A DNA stretch of 64,000 nt from Panopea generosa (lineage: Eukaryota > Mollusca > Bivalvia > Adapedonta > Hiatellidae), in assembly GCA_029582155.1 (NCBI GenBank), contig CM055896.1, forward strand, positions 9,636,463 to 9,700,462, written 5' to 3'. The notes under the pieces are model-generated. The model saw only the letters and a list, made by a program, of their open reading frames with translations, was not told where the DNA came from and ran no database searches. The translations under genes and the position numbers were made by a program. This document shows, in pieces, positions 12,901-27,900 of the stretch (positions within the stretch are counted from its first letter, which is position 1; each line of letters begins with the position of its first letter).

Positions 12901-15900
12901 TGTTTAAAAAAACCTGGACGAAACCCAGCCTGGAATTGATCATTGCATCTCACTGTCAATTGTTTCTCACCACTGATTCAAATGGTTAAGTTATCAGTTA
13001 CTTGCAGAGACAAGTGTGCTGGAGTAGTAGTTAACCTTCCAGGATACCAGGAAAGAGTAGTAAGTTGAACTGATCATCCATTAGCCCTCAATTACATAAA
13101 AACTTTTCGAAAAATTTTAATGAATTTTTTTAAAAAACATTTTTTTCTTTCTTTAAAAGAAGAGCAGCAAAACAGTCATCTTTGAATAAACATCATCTGC
13201 CTGAGAGTTTCCAAGCAACCATGAATACAAATTTTAGGATTATTTAAAAAGAGGATTTTAATCAAGTGCTCATTCATTATTGAATTTATTAAACAAGTTG
13301 ACAAGACAATATTATGCAAGGCTCTACCAAGCAATATATCATTTTTGCCAAATTTTTTTTTTGAATATTTGAGCATGAATGCGAGATTCTGTTTTGCCAA
13401 AAAGATTGAATGGACGCACTACACTCCTTGACCATTTGCAAATACATGTGGAGTTACTTACACCCTTCCATATATGACTGTCTGCATCAGTGATTAAATA
13501 GCCGTCCATAATTTTCATGACAGGAAACATCATCACTGAAATTTAAAATAACATTTTATTGGAATTTTATCAACAACTATTAAGTCAAAGAAAATGTATA
13601 AGAGTAACAATTAAAGGGAGATTACTCTAGAAATAATAATAATAGAATAGATTTTCTTGCTTGTTTGTATTAAATTTGTAATGATGTTTACTAGTTTGAC
13701 ACCAGGAGATGGCAATACACATGGGGCTTTGGGGAATCCTATTTTCTGTAAATATTGTTCAAAGGGTTTAATTAATTTCATCTTTCAACTGTTTATATTT
13801 CCTCTTTGGCAACTGTGTATGTGGATGTCAGCTCCTTACATGGTAATTACTTGCATGGTTTAATTAAAGGAAATGGTGAATGTTCATTCACCAGGATTAA
13901 TTTTTTTTTTTAAATAGGATTTATATTAAGGTCATTTTCAACACATTTCAGGTTATAAATGGCATATCTAGTTTTAATGAAGGAGGAAGACCTCAGAATG
14001 AATCTCAGCAGAACCACTATTCTGCCACAAGTAAATGGCAAACTTTCACACATGATGTTTTTGGAATGAGCTGGGCTCAAGCATGTGAAATCAGCGGTGA
14101 CAGGTAAGTGTTAATTAAGACAACAATACCTTAGACCACTCGGCCACGGATGACCCCCACACACACACATTAAAAATACAGATACCATTTTGATGAAAAC
14201 ATTAATAGTTTTGCTTTCCATAGCCTACCACAGGCAAAACTCGCACTTATATCACACTTGTATATGTACACTACAAGGTGCAGGGGTCTTATTCTTGTGC
14301 TTGTTTCAGTTCACCAAAAAAAGCTTTTTTTATTTAATAAGCACAGTTTATTAATGTTGATTGCCAAAGGTGATACAACTAATTAGCACAGTTTATTAAT
14401 GCTGATTGCCAAAGGTGATACAACTAATTAGCATAGTTTATTAATGCTGATTGTCAAAGGTGATACAATTAATGAGCATAGTTTATTAATGCTGATTGCC
14501 AAAGGTGATACAACTAATGAGCACAGTTTATTAATGCTGATTGCCAAAGGTGATACAACTAATTAACACAGTTTATTAATGCTGATTGCCAAAGGTGATA
14601 CAACTAATTAACACAGTTTATTAATGCTGATTGCCAAAGGTGATACAACTAATTAGCACAGTTTATTAATGCTGATTGCCAAAGGTGATACAACTAATTA
14701 GCACAGTTTATTAATGCTGATTGCCAAAGGTGATACAACTAATTAGCACAGTTTATTAATGCTGATTGCCAAAGGTGATACAACTAATTAGCACAGTTTA
14801 TTAATGCTGATTGCCAAAGGTGATACAACTAATTAGCACAGTTTATTAATGCTGATTGCCAAAGGTGATACAACTAATTAGCACAGTTTATTAATGCTGA
14901 TTGCCAAAGGTGATACAATTAATTAGCACAGTTTATTAATGCTGATTGCCAAAGGTGATACAATTCTATTTACCACTAAAATAGATTGAACCCTTCATGC
15001 CATAAATGCTGTAGCAACTTGCCCTTACCAATAAGTGGCATTTCTGTCATACAATTTTGTTTCACTAAATTACTGTATACAGTCGAACCTTCCTTAAGCA
15101 GCCTGTCAAGAGTAGGAATAAAAGTGGCCTTTTAAGACAGGTTGTTGCTTAAACAGGTTAATTTGCTCTGAAAGCATAGAAATTGGTAATGAAAATATAA
15201 AGGTCAGAGAACAAAAACATATAAATTACGTACCTGGATATGTGAAAAATAAAGCTAGGCACAGGCATGACTTGACAATCATTGCAAAGTCTATTGAATC
15301 ACCTGTAAATTGATAATATACGAGTTGGCTACAGAGACAAATAGTGGATAAATAAACACATGAGTATAAAGTATTACTATTAAACTATAATGTTTAAGTG
15401 GAGTGTGTGGTCCAGTGGTAGAGCACGGAACCCATGATCGGAGGGTTGTGGGTTCGATGCTCCCCCACAGCTATGTCAGTGCCCTTTAGCAAGACACTTT
15501 TTCAGCAAATACTTAGTACTGGTGCTATCCTGGGGCTGTATTCACCAACCATTATTGAGAATATTCTTAGACTTGAGCTTGAAAATCCAAATTTCAACTT
15601 TAGATGTCTATTTTACCGTAACATATAGAATACTTGTGAGAGTGTATTTGATCATATACCATGTCTCCCTACGTGCTTGCAAATTCTGGTCTCAAATAAT
15701 TGTCTCTAAGTGTGTTTTTCAAAATCGATTCTTGAGTTCAAGTCTAAGAATATTCTTGAGAATGGTTGGTGAATACCACCCCAGGAAGACTTCCAGCGTG
15801 ATTTGTATAAGTTGTAATAACTTGTTTCACAATCAAAGTAAAATAAGTTCTAAACTTTAATGTAAATCAAATATTAAGAATATTATATGAACATGTTTAA

Positions 15901-18900
15901 TATTTTTTTGCAGATAAGAGTAGAACGGACAGGTTCATCAGCTATTATTTATATATTATCAGACAATTTTAATAGAAGAACATTAAAGCCAAGTTTTCCA
16001 GCTTCCTTCCCCTCAAAACAACATTATGCTGCCCACATCTTTGATTATATTAGCAATTAATTTGTTTTCAAGGTCATCCATTAAAAAATTTTTTGTTTTA
16101 TGAGCTCCAACCCAGTAATTTTCATTTGGGTAGGTAGGTAGCCATTTTTTTCTCCAGATTTTTATTTTTTATTTTGCATTTTGATAAAAAAATATATATT
16201 CAGAAATTATGAAAACAAAAAACGCTTTGAAAGTCAATAAAAATGTTTAGACAGATGCAATTTTAGTAGGCAGGCAGGAGCAAAGTAAACTAAAAATCTT
16301 TCAAGAACAGCACAATATAACATTTACAAAGATTAATACAAAACACAAGTTTCTACATAATTATATCGCCTCTTTTACACAATGATAACATTTTTTAAAA
16401 AAAGAAGAAATATTGCTTACCTTTAGGTAAATTAAGTGTAATGATTTGGTTGGTTTCTCTCCCAAATGACTGCAAATAAAGAACATGTGCACAACGTCAT
16501 TTTCAACTACTCAAACTTCTATTACACAAGTAAATTATAGTCACAATCAATATATTATATGTGCACTTTGGCTGGCCATTTACCAAAAATTTATGTTTGT
16601 TAAATGTTTAACGTCCTTTTATACAATTGAGGGTTAAAAAAAGATGAGTTTACTAAACCACTCTTTTCTGGGATCTTGGAAGGTTAGCCATACTTATATC
16701 TGCAAATAACTGATAACTTTCCCACCTGAATCAGGGGTGAGAGACAAAGGATAATGAGTATCAATGAGCCACAATGACGTATAACAGTCAACACAGGGAC
16801 TGTGGCTGGGCAAGATTTGGAACTCACAAACCCCCTAGACTGACCAACTAAGCTAACCTGGGGATAAGCCATAACTGATTCATGGACTTGTAGTTTATTA
16901 AGGAAACGGACCTCCGAGGCATAAAATTTAGTGGTAGTCTGGTGGCAGAATCTCTGCCTGTGTTCTGCTTGGGTTTCTATCTAGTGGTAGGTCAGTCAAA
17001 ACTTTTAAATTCATACCTCAGAAGATGCTTCCAATCAAAAAAGAGCTAGCAGCTATTTCTCAGTGTAATGATAGTGGGTGGGGTATTTGCAGTATTTTAT
17101 TTTCGCATCATTACAATTTGGAGCATGATGACATCTGATCATGAAAAATTTCAGATGGGTAAAATGGTTGGTAAAATATTGGAATGTTATGGTATAGCAA
17201 TATGGATCTATACTTACAGCATAGCCGCAGCTTCCAAATGAGACATACATTGTCGTAACTATAACCATCACTGTTACAAAATATCTGAAATAAACAACAA
17301 ACCAACATCAGTTACCACTCACAATCTGTATCTTGTATTGCTTACATTTACTGTATCTGGTATTACTTACATTTACTGTATCTGGTATTGCTTACATTAA
17401 CTGTATCTGGTATTACTTACATTTACTGTATCTGGTATGACTTACATTTACTGTATCTGGTATAACTTACATTAACTGCATCTGGTATTACTTACAATTA
17501 CTGTATCTGGTATGACTTACATTTACAGTATCTGGTATTACTTACTTTTGCATCATTTATATATGTTTGTAAGTAAAATCTGGAATGAAATTCTAATAAT
17601 ATAGTATGTTTAGATCGTTTTTTTTTCACTGCTGTCATATGACAGACAAATTGTTTAAGTGATGCTTAACACTATATAACTAGGGCTGTCATGTTTACAA
17701 GTGTAAACAGATCTGTGTCGTTTAAAAGCAATACATGTTTACTAGTTTAATATCCGTGTACACTACCCTAGACCCAAGAAAATTTGTATATATAGATCGT
17801 TTGACAAAGATTGAATATTTTCCAACCATCATTGTGTGTTTCATGGCATTGTTAATCATTAAAAAAAATATTTATTTGAGAAAGTTTGTCAGTTCCATGA
17901 GTAGGGATGACAATTCTGCTTAGATTCATTCCAAGGTCTTTCTGAACCATTGGTTTAAACAATATTTTATTCAAGAACTGTACATAGTATATTACATAAC
18001 ATTTGCAATTCATAAATGACAAACAATTCTAAGAATTGGGATTTAGAAAAAAGCTAATTAGCTTGTATGAATCTAGCTCCCAGAAATTACTGGTGATTTA
18101 CAAGTGAATTTACAAGTGGCGGTATATAAAGCATGTTATTTGAAATATTTAAAGTTAAACTTAAGGGTTTATTCACTGGCGTAGTTATTCCATTTGGACA
18201 CATACGCCGTGGTTGTTTTGCATAAGTCTCGTAAGAACTGTAAAAAGAGAAGGAAAAAAAAAGAGAAGGAATTGAAAGTTGAAAATGATTGAACGAGAAG
18301 GTTAAAGAGATAGAAAAGTAAAGATGAGAGGAAAGTGGTTATGCATGTGTGTCCAGAGTGCCTCGGGTAACCGAATAGGTTTTGTGTGTTTGATTTTACT
18401 TGTACAATATGAACAGCGATTTGTAAAAAAGAAAGTATAAAATCATTAAGGTTCAGATCACACAAAGCGTTTTGTACTAATTATATACTTTTGCACAGCA
18501 TCAAATACAGCGATATTTGTTTTGTCGCTGTTTCTTGGATTTCCCCTTAGCAACAGGTTAAGGCTGATATCAGTTATGCCTTCAGATCTTATGGTGTTAA
18601 TCATTTCAGTTCGATGATTGTTATAGTTTTGACAGTTGAGTAAGAAATGTTTACTGTCTTCGAGTGAACGGCATGTGCACATGGGACTTTCAACAATATT
18701 TTTGGAATATAAATGTTTGTTAAGTGAACTACAATTTAGTCGTAGACGGGTATGGTATATTTGAGCCAATCTCTCTCCGTGGAGGAAACAGGTAGGAACT
18801 TTGTCAATAATAGGGTTCAGTCTATTCTTAAATATACTTAATGTTGGTGAATTTTGGGTTAGTATAGGTAAACTATTCCATGCTTTTATTGTTGAAGGAA

Positions 18901-21900
18901 GAAAGGAATGTGCAAAGAGTTGTGTATTACAAGCAATTGGTTGAATATTGTGTGAGTTTCGTAAATTGTAATCTATTCCAACCGAAACCATATCGGGTAT
19001 AAGTGTTGTTAAGTAAGATGGAGTTATTTCAGTTTTCATTTTAAAAAAAAGTATAAGTTTATGTTTTAGTCTTCTAGATTGTAATGTTTCCCAACCAGTT
19101 TCTTTATACAACATATTAATGGTTACTAGTTTAGTCGCTCCTGTGACAACTCGAGCGGCTTCGATTTGTATTTTTTCTAGGTCTTTTGCTTCAGATGCTG
19201 TACAATTATCCCATATTACATCTGCATATTCAAGTAAAGGGCGTATGAAAGTAAAGTAAATTGTTTGAAGTGATTGGCGATCAAGTTTAAACTTTAAATT
19301 TCTCATAATGTTTAATCTTTTCCAAGCCTGTTCCTTTATATGCTCTAAGTGAAATTTCCAGGTACCGTTATTTGAGAGAATGACACCAAGATGCTTATGT
19401 GACTGAACTTCTTGGATTATTGTATTGTTCATGACAAGTTGAGAGTGGAAGGGTTTATTTCATTTACGCGAAACAAGAAGTGCTTTTGTTTTATTTGGAT
19501 TGAAAGTTACTAACCACTTTTCAGCCCAATTGTGAATTTTTTCAAGATCTGAATTAAGAACAAGGGAAGCTTGGTCAGGTGTTTCTACAACTATCAGTAA
19601 ACTGGTATCGTCAGCAAATAAACGGATATTAGAGTTTATGTCTTCAACAATATCATTTATATACACAAGAAAAAGAAGGGGGCCAAGTAATGAGCCTTTT
19701 TTATGTACTCCCATCCAGACATGGAACCAGGAAGAACTACACGTTGCCTTCGATTATCTAAATAGTCAGAAAACCAATTAAGTAACGTTCCAGATATACC
19801 TACTGATCGTAATTTAAATAAGAGTCCTTTGTGCCAGACTCTGTCAAAAGCCTTGCTTATGTCACAAAAAACAGAACGTATTTCTTTCCCTTGGTCAAGG
19901 GCCTCACAGATCATATTATAAATATCTACTAACTGGTTAACAGACGAATCTTTAGGTACAAACCCAGATTGAAGGACACTTATGATTTTATTTCTTTGGA
20001 AGAAATTGAAAACATATTTATGAACTATCTTTTCCATGACTTTGTCTAACGTCGATAAAAGGGAGATAGGACGATAATTGGATGCTTCAGATGGATCATT
20101 TTTTTTAAATATAGCACAAACATTTGCTTCTTTCCAAGCAGCCGGAATTTTGCACATGTCTAAGGAGTAATTAAATAGATTAGCTAGCGGCAGTGACAAT
20201 TCATTCGATAGTTCTTTTAGTACTCTATTATTCACAGCATCTGGACCCGTTGCTTTACCAACTTGTAGCGTTTGTAAGACGGATTTTACATCTAATGTTG
20301 TTACTTTAATATTTTCAAGTTTGGGTCTATCTAGATTGATGTTTAGTATATTTCTGAACCATTGATTGAATATTTAGCATCATTTTTATGCCATTGAGAG
20401 CTAATAGACGATCGGTTAATCTAACCACTGTTTCCTGGGATCCTGAAAGGTTAACCAGTACTCGAGCACAACCTATCTCCGCAAGTAACTGATAACTTTC
20501 CCACTTGAATCAACGGTGAGAGAAGAATGATAGTCAGATGCATAACCGACTGAGCTTATCAGTACCTGCTTTCCTACTTATACCAATAAAACTGAATATA
20601 CCATACATAACTTCATTCTAGAAAAAAATTTACTGGACAAAAATGCTGACAAGCTTTCTGCTTAAAGAGTATAGTATTAATGAATTGCCAACAAACGTCC
20701 ATGTGAGATTCCCATTTGTACCACAGGGTTAACAGGTAGAAATATTAAATACACCAAATACTTACTTTTTAAATGAATGTCTAACTTCCTCCGCCAGAGA
20801 TGACTCTAATGACAGGATCATACCAGCACCCTGCAATAAAACAGTCAATATATTATGTTTCGTAAGATGAAGGCAATGTTGTTGATCAGTGGTTTTTATC
20901 AGCTATACAAAAATATTTAGTTTGATTTATTTTGTAATGACTTGTTGATGACAAGAATGAAACCTGTTCCAGTTGTAGAGACCCAGGATTGGAGGACCGT
21001 TGGTTCGATCCTCTGCCACTGCAATGTGTTTTGTCATATGCTTAGTACTGATTCTACCAAGGAAGACTTCCAGCATCATTTGTCTAAGCTGTAAGAACTT
21101 GTTTCACAATCAATGTAAAATAACAAGTTTAAAACAAAAATAACTTTTACATTTTCTGCATCCATTTTTTTTCAGCTTTTACAATATAAAATTATGTAAA
21201 TGAGATTATGGTTATGTTCGTGGAATTTGTCAGTTATAAAAATACATTTTGTTTGATTCACTTCATTTTGTTTTTGCTTGTTGATAATAACTTTTCACCT
21301 ATCTTTGCAGGGCTTGAAATTTCTGATAAAAGCTACCCTTCCTTTCTTTCCAACATTTCTAATTGAATGCTTAAAATCAAAGAAATATTAAGGTGAGTTT
21401 CTTTAATCTTACTCGTCCTAACCAAATGTTCACTCATGGCGAGCGGAAGAGTGGAACTTTCCATCCCTGTTTCGTCCATATTTTCCAGCTTTTTCAAATG
21501 TGAAACATTTTTATTTTACCATATGAAAAGCCTTATCTCACTATTTATCGAGGCTCCACTTGAATATATATTTATGAAAGCCAAAAGAACATTTGGCTTA
21601 ACACGCACATTGAACAAAAGCCATAATCCCATAACACTACAGACCTGATCACTACCTTACATCCGTATAATTAAGTCAGTGTAAGACATAAACATACCTC
21701 GTAACAGTAAATGGAGATTGCTAGAAAAAAGGGAAGACCCTTAAGTTTCATTTTCTTTGGATGGACTCTGAAATAAAAAAAGATATGTTAAAGAAAATGA
21801 AAGAAAATATTAACGTTTTAGAGTTGTATTCAAGTCAATAATACCACCAGCTTACAAACAATGTAGACTCAACTCTAACAGGAGTACACAGTCGAATTCT

Positions 21901-24900
21901 GATTTTTCTTCTAAAATGTTCTTGAAACCATACAGTTAGCATTAACAAGGCTGTGTTTTGTATCAAGATTTATCATGACAATATTTGTAACCACAGAACC
22001 ATGATGTAGGACTCTGTTATCATTGATATCTGTTTAAAGGAAGAATAATGTTTTTTTTCTTCAAAATTTTAAAATTATCTAAAAATACTTTTTATGCAAT
22101 ATATCATACCTAAATTATACTTAGGCTAACTGATCCGATGATGTCACAACGATATCCTTTCAAACATGCAACATTAATATATTGATAAAGGATTTCTTGA
22201 CTTGGCCTACACGACCAGGTTAAGACTAAAATAGATTTCCCTCTTAAAATTGCATTGTATTTTATAACGTATCAAATGAGTCACATGATTTTATTTTCAA
22301 TTTGATTTGATATGTCATAATGATTTAAACATTGAAGACTTTGTTTCATGAGTCTGAATGATGATATGAAGGTTGTCAAGCATTATTTCAGTGATGTCTA
22401 ATTTTAGAATGGGGATCTCGTTTAAAGTTTACCACTTCAATTCAAATATTGATTTTGTCATGACATACTTAACCATTTGGATTTTATTCATTAATAAGAC
22501 AATTAAATCCATTTTTATCCATTTTATGGCTAGGTTGTTTTGTTTCAAGTTCTGTTTCCTGATATACTACCTTTAAGAATCCTATTGAATTACTTACTCA
22601 ATATTATGTATATGTTCCAGGTCAAACCACAGTACAACAGCGAAGGCAAACAGGTTGGAACACTGAGCAAGCAGACTGAAATAGTATAGAAATGCAACTA
22701 AAACATTTGTGTTGCAAGTGCAGGCCATAGAATATAGATTTGGTTTATAAATTAAGATGATAATATGCTAAGTGATTCATGATTTATTTGTCAACATAAT
22801 TTATCACATAAATGATGGTGCAACAGTGAAATTAACCCATGACATATTTTTGATATTAACCCTTTACTTCATATGGACCTTTTGAACACCTCTAGTATAG
22901 AAGGCTTTTGAAAACAGTGCAGAACCAGTTCTGATTGCTCATAACAGGTTCTGCACTGTTTTCCGCTCTATCAGAATAAAATAGGTAAAATGTATCTATT
23001 CAGGAAATTGACTATGTGTGGCTTTTGAGTTTGGAAGAGTCCAGTTAAAATGCATATGGAGTAAAGAGTTAATTTCAGATTCATTGCTTGGCACTTGGCT
23101 CTCATACGTAATATACCAAACTACTTAGCGATTTTCCTGAATATATGAATGATGTCAATTTGTCACAGTAAAATGATATTATTTTTAGTATTACGTTTTG
23201 TGATACGACGACTGGTAGAAACTTATGTGCCCACTTTATTCTCATTTTTTATAGAAGTGATCTGTTATATAGGATCTTACATTCATGCTCATTTATTATT
23301 GAATTGAATGAACTCTTTCGTAAAAATTATCTAATGCTTGGCAGAGCCTCGCATGATATATTTTTGCCAACTTGTTCAATAAATTCAATAACAAATGAGC
23401 ACAAATGTAAGATCCTCCACATATAAACTAAGATCAATAAAAAGTAACTGATCAATTTATCTTTTACAATATAATCAGTCAGGAGTTCCTACTTTATGCT
23501 TTAATATTTTGTAAGACAACATTTTATTTCATTACATTTATCTCAAAAACTACTTCATTAAACAAGTTATTTTTTTGTTGTTGTTGAATATTTATTGTCA
23601 TTTTTATGCCATCTATGGCTAACAGATGATCAGTCAACCTTACCACTCATTTCAGGGATCCTGGATGGTTAACCAGTATATCAGACACAATGTCATATAT
23701 CAATCATCACAGAGACTGGATGAGTAAGGATTCAAACTTACGACCTCTGGATTGAGAGTCAGATAGGCTATGACATGTTACTTAACTATCTTGGCCCGGC
23801 TTTAAAACTAGTTTTATTTGAGAAGTTTGAGCAGTGACCAAATTGAGTCATTGGGAATAAACAGTGTCAAATTTTTTTCTTTTTTATTTTGAATGGGGTT
23901 TAATGCCATTTTCAACACATTTCAGGTTATATATGGCATATCTAGTTTTACTGGTGGAGGAAAACCTCAGACTGAGTAGAACCACTGTTCTTCAGTAAGT
24001 AATTGGAAACTTTCTCACATAAAGTTTTTGTAGCTAGCTGGACTCGAACCTACAACCTTAGCAGTGAGATGTAATTGATCTTGAGACGGTGCCTTACACC
24101 ACTCGGCCACGGAGGACCCCAGTTTAAACGTATTTATTTTACTTTTATTGTGAACCACGTTCTTAAGCCATAGGCAAATCTCGCACGAAATCCTCCTTGG
24201 CAGAATCAGAACTAAGTATATGTAGAAAACGTGTCTGGCTCAAGGACACCACACATAGTTGTGGCAGAGAATCAAACCCACCACCCTCCTATCATGAGCC
24301 CAATACTCTACCACAGTAAATACGATACACGTCCAGGGACGCATTTCACAAAAAAACTTATGATAAAATCAGTCGTAAACGTAAAGCAAGAAACTTTCAT
24401 ACTATTTTTCATGGTCATCCACATGAATTTAAAATTATATTTTCAGAAACATACCGTTTCATGAAATATTCAGCCTGAGGTTGGGTTAATCTGGATTAAT
24501 ATTTAAAATATTATGAGGGATAATTACTTTACATTTACGACCTATTTTTATCATAAGTTTTTTTGTAAATTACATCCCTGAAAACTGCCTGTTGTCTTGT
24601 CACGATTCACATTCAGAAGACCATGTTAATAGACAAAATGCTATATAAATAGTGATCTAACAGTTTTTTAATGTCAACAAAACTGAGTGCATTTTATACA
24701 ATTAACTCTGTATTTTTACCCCTGCAATTCTGTTCTTAAATATATATACACAGCTCAGTGTCATACACAACTACATGGTGTAAAGGGAGAAATCATTAGA
24801 AACATACCGATAGTATTGGAAAACTCATCTTGTAACAACTAAACACAACGTATTAGTTGTTGACTTGGCTGCAGCTGCTGCTACCACCCCCATTACGATA

Positions 24901-27900
24901 CAATGTTATAGTTTACCTGTGTCATCACTAACACAACAAACATTGTAGGAGCGGCAACAAAAACTCATAAAAAAAACTTCATTAAATAACAATTTGTGTT
25001 TACGTACCTGGTAATAGCCAGTCCTCCTAAATGTCGGGTAAGACAGATCAGGGACAGCGGTGGCAGTAATATCAGCAACCAAAGATGCCTGGAATAAAAA
25101 TTAGTCCTTTTTAACCCTTTACTCCATAGATACGCATTTTCCCGCACCAATCACAGAAGGCCTTTGAAAACAGTGCAGGAAGAGTTCAGATTGCTCGTGA
25201 CAAGCAATCTGAACACTTCCTGCACTGTTTTCCACTCTGTCAGTTAATATAAACAAAATTCACCCAATAATTCAAAAGCTTTCAATATAAGAGGTGTCCA
25301 AAGGCGTCTATATGAAGTAAAGGGTTAAGCACTGGTTATTTGTTCATTTAATTTCTCATAGATAATTAAGTAAAACTATACAATTAAAACAGGCTCATCA
25401 ATCAATTTTCAGAACATATTTATAACAGATTACAAAGTAAATCTGCTGCTCACCAAAATGACCAGTTCAAAGTGTAAGTGTTAAAAAAAACCTTAAACAT
25501 ACAAGTAAAACTGTACAATTGGAACAAGCTCATTTAACAATTTTCAGACAAAATTTCTTAAGCAATTGTAAATTATTCAACAACCTACTAACTTAATTTA
25601 AATATAAACCTGTATTTCGTTTATGATACCATTTTGTATATGTTAAAGAAAAGAAAACTGTGTACAAATAGCACAAGAATTCACTTGAATATATCAATAG
25701 AACAATATTATACTAGTAATCAAATAATATTTGATAAGGATTGCCAATCAAGTGCAATTTCGAATTCATCAAATGATGTTTATTCAATTGAAGAATATTG
25801 TGTTCACATAAATATATGATAAAAATTGCCAATCAAGTGCAATTTCGAATACATCAAATGATGTTTATTCAATAGAAGAATATTGTATATACATAAATAT
25901 ATGATAAAAATTGCTAATCAAGTGCAATTTCAAATAGATGAAATGACGTTTATTAAATAGAAGAAGTATATAAAAAAAAATTTTATTCACATAAATATAT
26001 GAAAAAAATTGCCTATCAAGTGCAATTAAGAATACTTAACCTTCTCCGAATGGCACAACATAAGAATTGCTTTATCATGAGAACATCTATTATATTTAAG
26101 TTATCATTTATCTTTTTATTAACACTGCGAGACAGTTTTGCAGTATGCATTATTACATTTCAGCACAATTTGTCATGTGTGCTTCTGATATATCAAAATA
26201 TCTTGCTTTCTGCATCTGTACTATTATACTATAAAGTTTATTGTCCAAAGAAAGAAAGCTCAAGGCTTATAGGATTCATCTCGAGTCCGCTTCCTGGGTA
26301 GAACCAATACTGAGTATTGTTTTCTTAGAGACGTTGGCTTGAGCTGGTGATCAAACCTACAACCTCTGGCGTGAAGGGCCAACACTTTCTCATTTATCTC
26401 CCACTCACCATTCTCCCACTCACTGTTCTTCCACTCACTGTTCTTCCACTCACTGTTCTCCCACTCACTGTTCTCCCACTCACCGTTCTCCCACTCACCG
26501 TTCTCCCACTCACTGTTCTTCCACTCACTGTTCTCCCACTCACTGTTCTCCCACTCACTGTTCTTTTGAAGGAAGATAACAATCACTGATTTTCATATTA
26601 TAATAAGAATATACATATAAGCCCAACAAACTGCAGGACAGGGCCATAGACTTCCTGGTCATGGCCAGATGACCCTGCTCCAGTTAGGTTGATAAGGTTA
26701 AATAGAGCATATGTAACATATACCCTGGTACTTACATTTTCATGTTCGGGAAATAATCCGATAGATTTTCTGTTATAAAAATAATGTAGGCACAGCAAAA
26801 TCCTGAAAAAGACAAGATGTTATAATTTGAACAAACTTGAGAGAGCTTCATGTAACAATGGTTCTCACCAAATTTGGTGAAAATCTGTAAAGCGGTTTCA
26901 GAGAAGTCGTTAAAAGAAATTGATGATGGACAGATGGACAAAAAGCGACCAAAAAAGCTTACTCAAGCTTTTAGCTCAGGTGAGCTAAAGATATCTTTGT
27001 CCTTACAAATGTTCTTATCTTTTATTTAAGTTTGTACTGGACTTTTACAGAAAGACTGAAATAAAGATATTTAAGAACATTTACTGTTATATTCATTAAT
27101 GAATGTATTGTGTGTGCCACACCATTGTTTAATGTAGAGTTGAGCTTGAAATGTTTGTTTATCCTTTACTCTGTATTGGAAGATGATATCTGAATGCAAC
27201 AGCTGGTGGCCCATCCAAACTGATTAATTATACCTGTCATTGCACTAGGCTGTCATATAAGAGATACTAGATAATCTCTCATGCTATTTTTGTTGCCGGC
27301 ATATGTTTCTTTCAAACCACAACTTGCTTTACATCTACATGTGTATTATCATTTACCGTACGTTTGTAACACATGCTAAAAATACTAAAAAGGATAAAAA
27401 GCATCTCATTATCATTGATGAATCAAATCCAAATGATTTGGTACGGCAAAACCACCGAAATGTGACAAAGTCGATATTTAAATTGGGAGTGGTAAACTTG
27501 AAACGAAATCCCCATTCAAAGAATAGACAGCACTTAACTACTGCTTGACATCATTCAGACTCTTTCTAAGATAAAACAATTTTTACTACGTGTACTGTAT
27601 CAATTGCAAATCTATTCTTTAAAAAAAAAGGCCTACACCCCCACCCCTAAACTCCTTTATGTATTCAAAATGCATTATATTTCTACTTTATTTTATTTTA
27701 GTCTAACCTAGGCACATAGCACAAGTTAGGAAATCCCTTTTTAATTTATTATTCTGACAGGTCTAAATATATATAATTGTTTGGCAATACAGGGTCACTA
27801 AGTATATTATAGTCATGATATATCGAAAAAAAATATATTTCAGCTAATTTTAAAAGTATGAAAAATCCTGATAAAATCCCTTTAACTCAAGATTTTATGC

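Larger units (their letters stand above)
17953..20352 (-). mobile_element. 5'-truncated non-LTR retrotransposon (LINE), CR1/Jockey-like
   Basis: About 2.4 kb, minus strand, in intron 11. It carries most of an RT domain (GKATGPD near the 5' end, [46 protein letters not shown]), then the thumb/connection region ([35 protein letters not shown]) and a C-terminal Cys-rich motif (CTC....H.....C). The endonuclease and the start of RT are missing, as expected from 5' truncation. It is flanked by a 12-bp duplication TCTGAACCATTG (17941-17952 and 20353-20364). No polyA tail is seen at the 3' end (near 17953). The clade is not certain. Confidence 0.9.

Noticed and set aside
15434..15860. 64- and 112-codon plus-strand frames
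   Set aside because: They run across a SINE and an inserted MITE.
26260..26589. Open frames on both strands over 26.3-26.6 kb
   Set aside because: 15-bp minisatellite; both strands open only because the unit is a multiple of 3.
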